Shown piece after piece: positions 60,685 to 64,000 of a stretch of 64,000 bases of DNA. Location of the stretch: contig NZ_MSIF01000022.1 in NCBI RefSeq assembly GCF_001921215.1, forward strand, positions 62,001-126,000, given 5' to 3'. Each line of letters starts with the position of its first letter. Positions within the stretch are counted from its first letter, which is position 1. The notes under the pieces were generated by a model. That model was not told the origin of the DNA, ran no database searches, and saw nothing but the letters and a program-made list of their open reading frames with translations. Position numbers and translations under genes: made by a program. Origin of the DNA: Actinophytocola xinjiangensis (GTDB lineage: Bacteria; Actinomycetota; Actinomycetes; Mycobacteriales; Pseudonocardiaceae).

Positions 60685-62300
60685 GCGACACCATGGTCCT
60701 CGCCCAGAGCGTCGAGGGCAGCAACCCGTGGCTGAACATGGGCATCTTCGCCCTGTTCGTCGTGGTGACCCTGTTCATCGTCTTCCGCGCCAGCCGCACG
60801 TCCAAGACCGCCGTCGACTACTACGCCGCCGGCCACTCGTTCACCGGCGCGCAGAACGGCATCGCGATCTCCGGTGACTACCTGTCGGCCGCGTCGTTCC
60901 TCGGCATCGCCGGGGCCATCGCGCTCAACGGCTACGACGGGTTCCTCTACTCCATCGGCTTCCTGGTGGCCTGGCTGATCGCCCTGCTGCTGGTCGCCGA
61001 ACTGCTGCGCAACACCGGCAAGTACACGATGGGCGACGTGCTGGCGTTCCGGATGCGCCAGCGCCCGGTCCGCGCGGCCGCCGCGACCTCGACGCTGGTC
61101 GTGTCGTTCTTCTACCTGCTGGCGCAGATGGCCGGCGCGGGCGGTCTGGTCGCGCTGCTGCTGGGCATCGACAGCACCGCCGGCCAGGCACTGGTGATCG
61201 CCGTCGTCGGCGCCATCATGATCGTCTATGTGATCATCGGCGGCATGCGCGGCACCACCTGGGTGCAGATCATCAAGGCCACGCTGCTGATCATCGGCGC
61301 GTTCGCGATGACCGTCTGGGTGCTGGGCAAGTACGGCTTCAACCTGTCCAGCCTGCTCGGCGACGCGGTCGCCAAGGTCGGCGAGGGCGGCCAGCGGCTG
61401 CTCGACCCCGGCGGCCAGTACGGCCTGACCGGCACGACCAAGCTGGACTTCGTGTCGCTGGCGCTGGCCCTGGTGCTCGGCACCGCCGGCCTGCCGCACA
61501 TCCTGATGCGCTTCTACACGGTGCCCACGGCCAAGGAGGCCCGCAAGTCGGTCGTCTGGGCGATCTGGCTGATCGGCATCTTCTACCTGTTCACCCTGGT
61601 CCTTGGCTACGGCGCCGGCGCGCTGGTCGGCCCGGAGACGATCGCCAACGCCCCCGGCGGCCCGAACTCCGCCGCCCCGCTGCTGGCCTACGCCCTGGGC
61701 GGGACGGTGCTGCTGGGCATCATCGCCGCGGTGGCGTTCGCGACGATCCTGGCGGTGGTCGCCGGCCTGACGATCACCGCGTCGGCCTCCTTCGCCCACG
61801 ACATCTACGCCAACGTGATCAAGAAGGGCGCGGCAGACGACAAGGCGGCGGAGGTCCGGGTCGCCCGGATCACCGCGCTGGTCATCGGCGCGGTGGCGAT
61901 CGTCGGCGGCATCGTGGCCAACGGCCAGAACATCGCGTTCCTGGTGGCCCTGGCCTTCGCCGTGGCCGCGTCGGCGAACCTGCCGACGATCCTCTACTCG
62001 CTGTTCTGGAAGCGGTTCAACACCCAGGGCGCGCTGTGGAGCATCTACGGCGGCCTGATCATCTGCATCGTGCTGATCGTCTTCTCACCGGCGGTCTCCG
62101 GCGGCAAGACCCCGATGATCAGCGGCGTGGACTTCCACTGGTTCCCGCTGTCCAACCCCGGCATCGTGTCGATCCCGGCGGCCTTCCTGCTCGGCTACCT
62201 CGGCACGATCCTGTCCAAGGACCGCGACGACGCGAAGTACGCCGAGATGGAGGTCCGCTCGCTCACCGGCGCCCACGCCGAGAAGGCGGTCAACCACTAG
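60681..62300 (+). CDS. actP: ActP-like cation/acetate symporter 3
   Basis: 539 residues from GTG 60681 with about 13 membrane helices. YYAAGHSFTGAQNGIAISGDYLSAASFLGIAG, IGGMRGTTWVQIIKA and AGLPHILMRFYTVPTAKEARKS are close to ActP acetate permeases. Unlike symporters 1 and 2 it lacks the additional extracytoplasmic loop. It mediates sodium- or proton-coupled uptake of acetate and related short carboxylates. It follows a DUF485 gene and is terminated by the hairpin at 62312-62349. Confidence 0.93.
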   Translation: MSDTMVLAQSVEGSNPWLNMGIFALFVVVTLFIVFRASRTSKTAVDYYAAGHSFTGAQNGIAISGDYLSAASFLGIAGAIALNGYDGFLYSIGFLVAWLIALLLVAELLRNTGKYTMGDVLAFRMRQRPVRAAAATSTLVVSFFYLLAQMAGAGGLVALLLGIDSTAGQALVIAVVGAIMIVYVIIGGMRGTTWVQIIKATLLIIGAFAMTVWVLGKYGFNLSSLLGDAVAKVGEGGQRLLDPGGQYGLTGTTKLDFVSLALALVLGTAGLPHILMRFYTVPTAKEARKSVVWAIWLIGIFYLFTLVLGYGAGALVGPETIANAPGGPNSAAPLLAYALGGTVLLGIIAAVAFATILAVVAGLTITASASFAHDIYANVIKKGAADDKAAEVRVARITALVIGAVAIVGGIVANGQNIAFLVALAFAVAASANLPTILYSLFWKRFNTQGALWSIYGGLIICIVLIVFSPAVSGGKTPMISGVDFHWFPLSNPGIVSIPAAFLLGYLGTILSKDRDDAKYAEMEVRSLTGAHAEKAVNH

Positions 62301-62311
62301 ACCGGTCCCCT

Positions 62312-62349
62312 GAGCCCCCACTCCCGTTCACCCCCGGGAGTGGGGGCTC
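62312..62349 (+). terminator. Terminator of the actP operon
   Basis: Perfect 15-base arms (62312-62326 and 62335-62349) around an 8-base loop, starting 12 bases after the symporter stop. No T-run. Confidence 0.8.
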
Positions 62350-62411
62350 GTCGGTGTTCCTGGCAAGTTCACGGGCGTCCTACGGGCCGGCGTGGCAGCA
62401 TCGGGAGCGTG

Positions 62412-62750
62412 ATGCCATCGCAGGTGCCTTCCGTGTCCGTGCCCGAGCTGCCGGCCGAGCTGCCGGCCGAGACCACCCTGCTCGACGTCCGCGAGCAGGA
62501 CGAGTGGGACGCCGGCCACGCGCCCCAGGCGCTGCACATCCCGATGGGCGAGCTGGCCGGCCGCCTCGGCGAGCTGCCCGAGGACCGGGACGTGCTGGTC
62601 ATCTGCCGTTCCGGCGGACGGTCGGCGCGGGTGACCGAGTACCTCAACGCCAACGGCTGGGACGCGCGCAACGTCGACGGCGGCATGCGGTCCTGGCAGT
62701 CCGCCGGCCGCCCGCTGGCCGCCGACACCGGTACCCCCGAGGTCATCTGA
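62412..62750 (+). CDS. Rhodanese-domain protein
   Basis: 112 residues from ATG 62412 (GGGAG four bases upstream). A single rhodanese domain: TTLLDVREQDEWDAGHAPQA, then the active-site loop VICRSGGRSARV with the sulfur-carrying Cys and an intact C-R-S-G-G-R-S loop, and NVDGGMRSWQ. It transfers sulfane sulfur to thiophilic acceptors. The next gene (DUF4328) starts 2 bases after its stop, so they are probably co-transcribed. Confidence 0.92.
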   Translation: MPSQVPSVSVPELPAELPAETTLLDVREQDEWDAGHAPQALHIPMGELAGRLGELPEDRDVLVICRSGGRSARVTEYLNANGWDARNVDGGMRSWQSAGRPLAADTGTPEVI

Positions 62751-62751
62751 C

Positions 62752-63642
62752 GTGCTGACCAGGTGGGTGGCGACCGTCCCGGGGGGCGTTCGCCGGCGTC
62801 AACGGCGCCGGCGGCTGCCCTACCTTGGCCCGCCCGCCTACGGTTCGACTCCCCGCTGGGGCTTCCCGGCCCTGGCCTGGCGCTGGCCGACGACCGTCCC
62901 GGGCACCAGTTCGGAGGTCGACCGTCCGGTGACCGTCGACCGGGTCCGGCTGGTCGCCGGGAACGCCTCGGCGATGATGTGGGCGGTCGCGGCCCTGGCG
63001 TTGCTGGCCGCCGGCGGCGAGGTGTGGCGCTACGTGCTGATGGTGCGCAGCCTGGACGGCGCGCTGTCCAGCCGGCTGGTCGCCACCTCCGACGCGGTGG
63101 TCACCACGGCGGCGGTGCTGGCCCTGGCGTTCGCGGTGCTGGCCGTGGTGGTCGTGGTGTGGTGGCTGCTGCTGGCCCGCCGGGTGGCCGCCGACATCGT
63201 GCACCGGACCCCGGCCCGCCCGGACTGGCAGGTGCTGGTCTACCTGGCCGTTCCCGGCGTCAACCTGGTCATGGCCGGTGTCGTGCTGGCCGAGTTGGAG
63301 CACCAGGTGCTGCGCCGTCCGGCCGGCGGGCGGCCTCGACCCAGCCGCGCCACCGTCGTGTGGTGGGCGGCGTGGGTCCTCAGCGGTCTGCTGTTCGGCG
63401 CGACGGTGGTCTGGCGTTTCCGGGGCGGTGCCCAGGCCCAGGCCGACGGCATCGTCCTGACGGCCGTGACCGACCTGGCGGCGGTCGCCGTCGCGGTGCT
63501 CACGGCGCTGGCCGTGCGCCGCCTCACGGCTCTGCTCAGCCCGATGGACCCGGACCGGGTCCGTCACCTGCGCGTGGTCAGCGTGTCCGGCGCCCCGGAG
63601 CCCGCGCTGCGCGCGACCCGCACGGTCCCGTCCCGCCGCTGA
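62752..63642 (+). CDS. DUF4328 membrane protein
   Basis: 296 residues from GTG 62752. The N-terminal cytoplasmic segment has the typical DUF4328 opening PYLGPPAYGSTPRWGFPALA and WRWPTTVPG. About six membrane helices follow (about 72-245). Function unknown; the family is common in actinomycetes. It is convergent with the P450 gene, 6 bases away. Confidence 0.88.
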   Translation: MLTRWVATVPGGVRRRQRRRRLPYLGPPAYGSTPRWGFPALAWRWPTTVPGTSSEVDRPVTVDRVRLVAGNASAMMWAVAALALLAAGGEVWRYVLMVRSLDGALSSRLVATSDAVVTTAAVLALAFAVLAVVVVVWWLLLARRVAADIVHRTPARPDWQVLVYLAVPGVNLVMAGVVLAELEHQVLRRPAGGRPRPSRATVVWWAAWVLSGLLFGATVVWRFRGGAQAQADGIVLTAVTDLAAVAVAVLTALAVRRLTALLSPMDPDRVRHLRVVSVSGAPEPALRATRTVPSRR

Positions 63643-63648
63643 CCCTGG

Positions 63649-64000
63649 TCACTGGGCGGTGACCGGGAGGTCGGCGAAGCCGCGGATGACGAACTCGCCC
63701 CGGCGGGTCGGTTCGCCGGCCAGGCGCAGCCCGGGCAGCCGGGTCACCAGGGCCTTGAGCGCGGCCGCGACCTCCACCCTGGCCAGCGGCGCGCCGACGC
63801 AGTAGTGGATGCCGGCGCCGAAGCCGAGGTGCGGGTTCGGTGTCCGCCCGATGTCGAGCCGGTCGGGGGACGCGAACACCGCCGGGTCCCTGGCCGCGGC
63901 CCCCAGCAGCGCCGCCACCTTCGTCCCGGCGGGCACGGGGTGGCCGGCGACGGTCACGTCCGCCACGGCCGTGCGTTCGAACAGCTGCAACGGCGAGTCG
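63649..64000 (-). CDS. Cytochrome P450, C-terminal part (5' end outside window)
   Basis: About 117 residues of a P450. LGFGAGIHYCVGAPLARVE is the heme-binding loop, with the axial Cys in FGxGxHxCxG. AAARDPAVFASPDRLDIGR is the preceding meander region and the tail is RGFADLPV. The frame runs off the right edge, so the I-helix and substrate-recognition parts are not visible and the substrate cannot be inferred. Confidence 0.92.
   Translation of the reverse strand, partial: DSPLQLFERTAVADVTVAGHPVPAGTKVAALLGAAARDPAVFASPDRLDIGRTPNPHLGFGAGIHYCVGAPLARVEVAAALKALVTRLPGLRLAGEPTRRGEFVIRGFADLPVTAQ

Overview
The window is high-GC actinobacterial chromosome. The gene set (fhaA-fhaB-pstP beside a tRNA-Leu, an EspG/DUF3558/WXG-type ESX accessory operon, DUF4328, DUF6474, many GTG starts) fits the Pseudonocardiales best; the family is inferred, not proven. 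The left end matches the conserved serine/threonine-kinase, FHA and phosphatase locus that lies near oriC in mycobacteria and relatives, so the window probably lies close to the replication origin.

Layout: 1-2394 pstP (partial), fhaB, fhaA and tRNA-Leu(CAG). 2395-3605 is a gene-free tract with hairpins, a 320-bp terminal-inverted-repeat element flanked by 5-bp direct repeats, and a 58-bp tandem repeat. 3606-11983 holds housekeeping and accessory genes: an SDR-like reductase, a sugar-lactone oxidase divergent from an alanine-racemase-fold protein, a TetR regulator, and an XRE-TPR regulator with a phosphotransferase. 12133-15087 is a copper-type operon (small membrane protein, YcnI, CopC, CopD). 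15141-23457 carries a FAD/Fe-S oxidoreductase fusion, a RecB-like Fe-S nuclease and several small oxidoreductases. A 37-residue membrane microprotein follows at 23510-23623.

23744-42783 is a cell-surface region. It has two acyltransferase-3 proteins (one interrupted by extreme poly-G tracts), a GT-GT-FkbM fusion, two membrane proteins with a shared SHOCT-like N-terminus, an AlgX-like SGNH protein, a four-gene ESX accessory operon, and a flippase-like/methyltransferase/GT2/polytopic membrane operon. A third SHOCT-like protein closes it.

42857-45244 is a small accessory island: msrA, a RelE-type toxin-antitoxin module, a decayed copy of the msrA tail, a second toxin-antitoxin module, then a shared terminator and tRNA-Gly(GCC). 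45438-48347 has an ECF sigma factor fused to an anti-sigma-like tail, a membrane protein and an Fpg/Nei glycosylase.

48392-62300 is the most coherent system. It has two LytS-type histidine kinases and two LytTR response regulators, interleaved with three sodium/solute symporters, each preceded by a small two-helix membrane protein. The first two symporters carry an unusual extra loop of about 100 residues. A lectin-like sortase substrate and a SppA-type protease sit inside the block. A tandem direct repeat resembling LytTR-binding half-sites lies upstream of the third symporter operon. The simplest reading is a carboxylate-sensing and uptake island. The right end has a rhodanese, a DUF4328 protein and a partial cytochrome P450.
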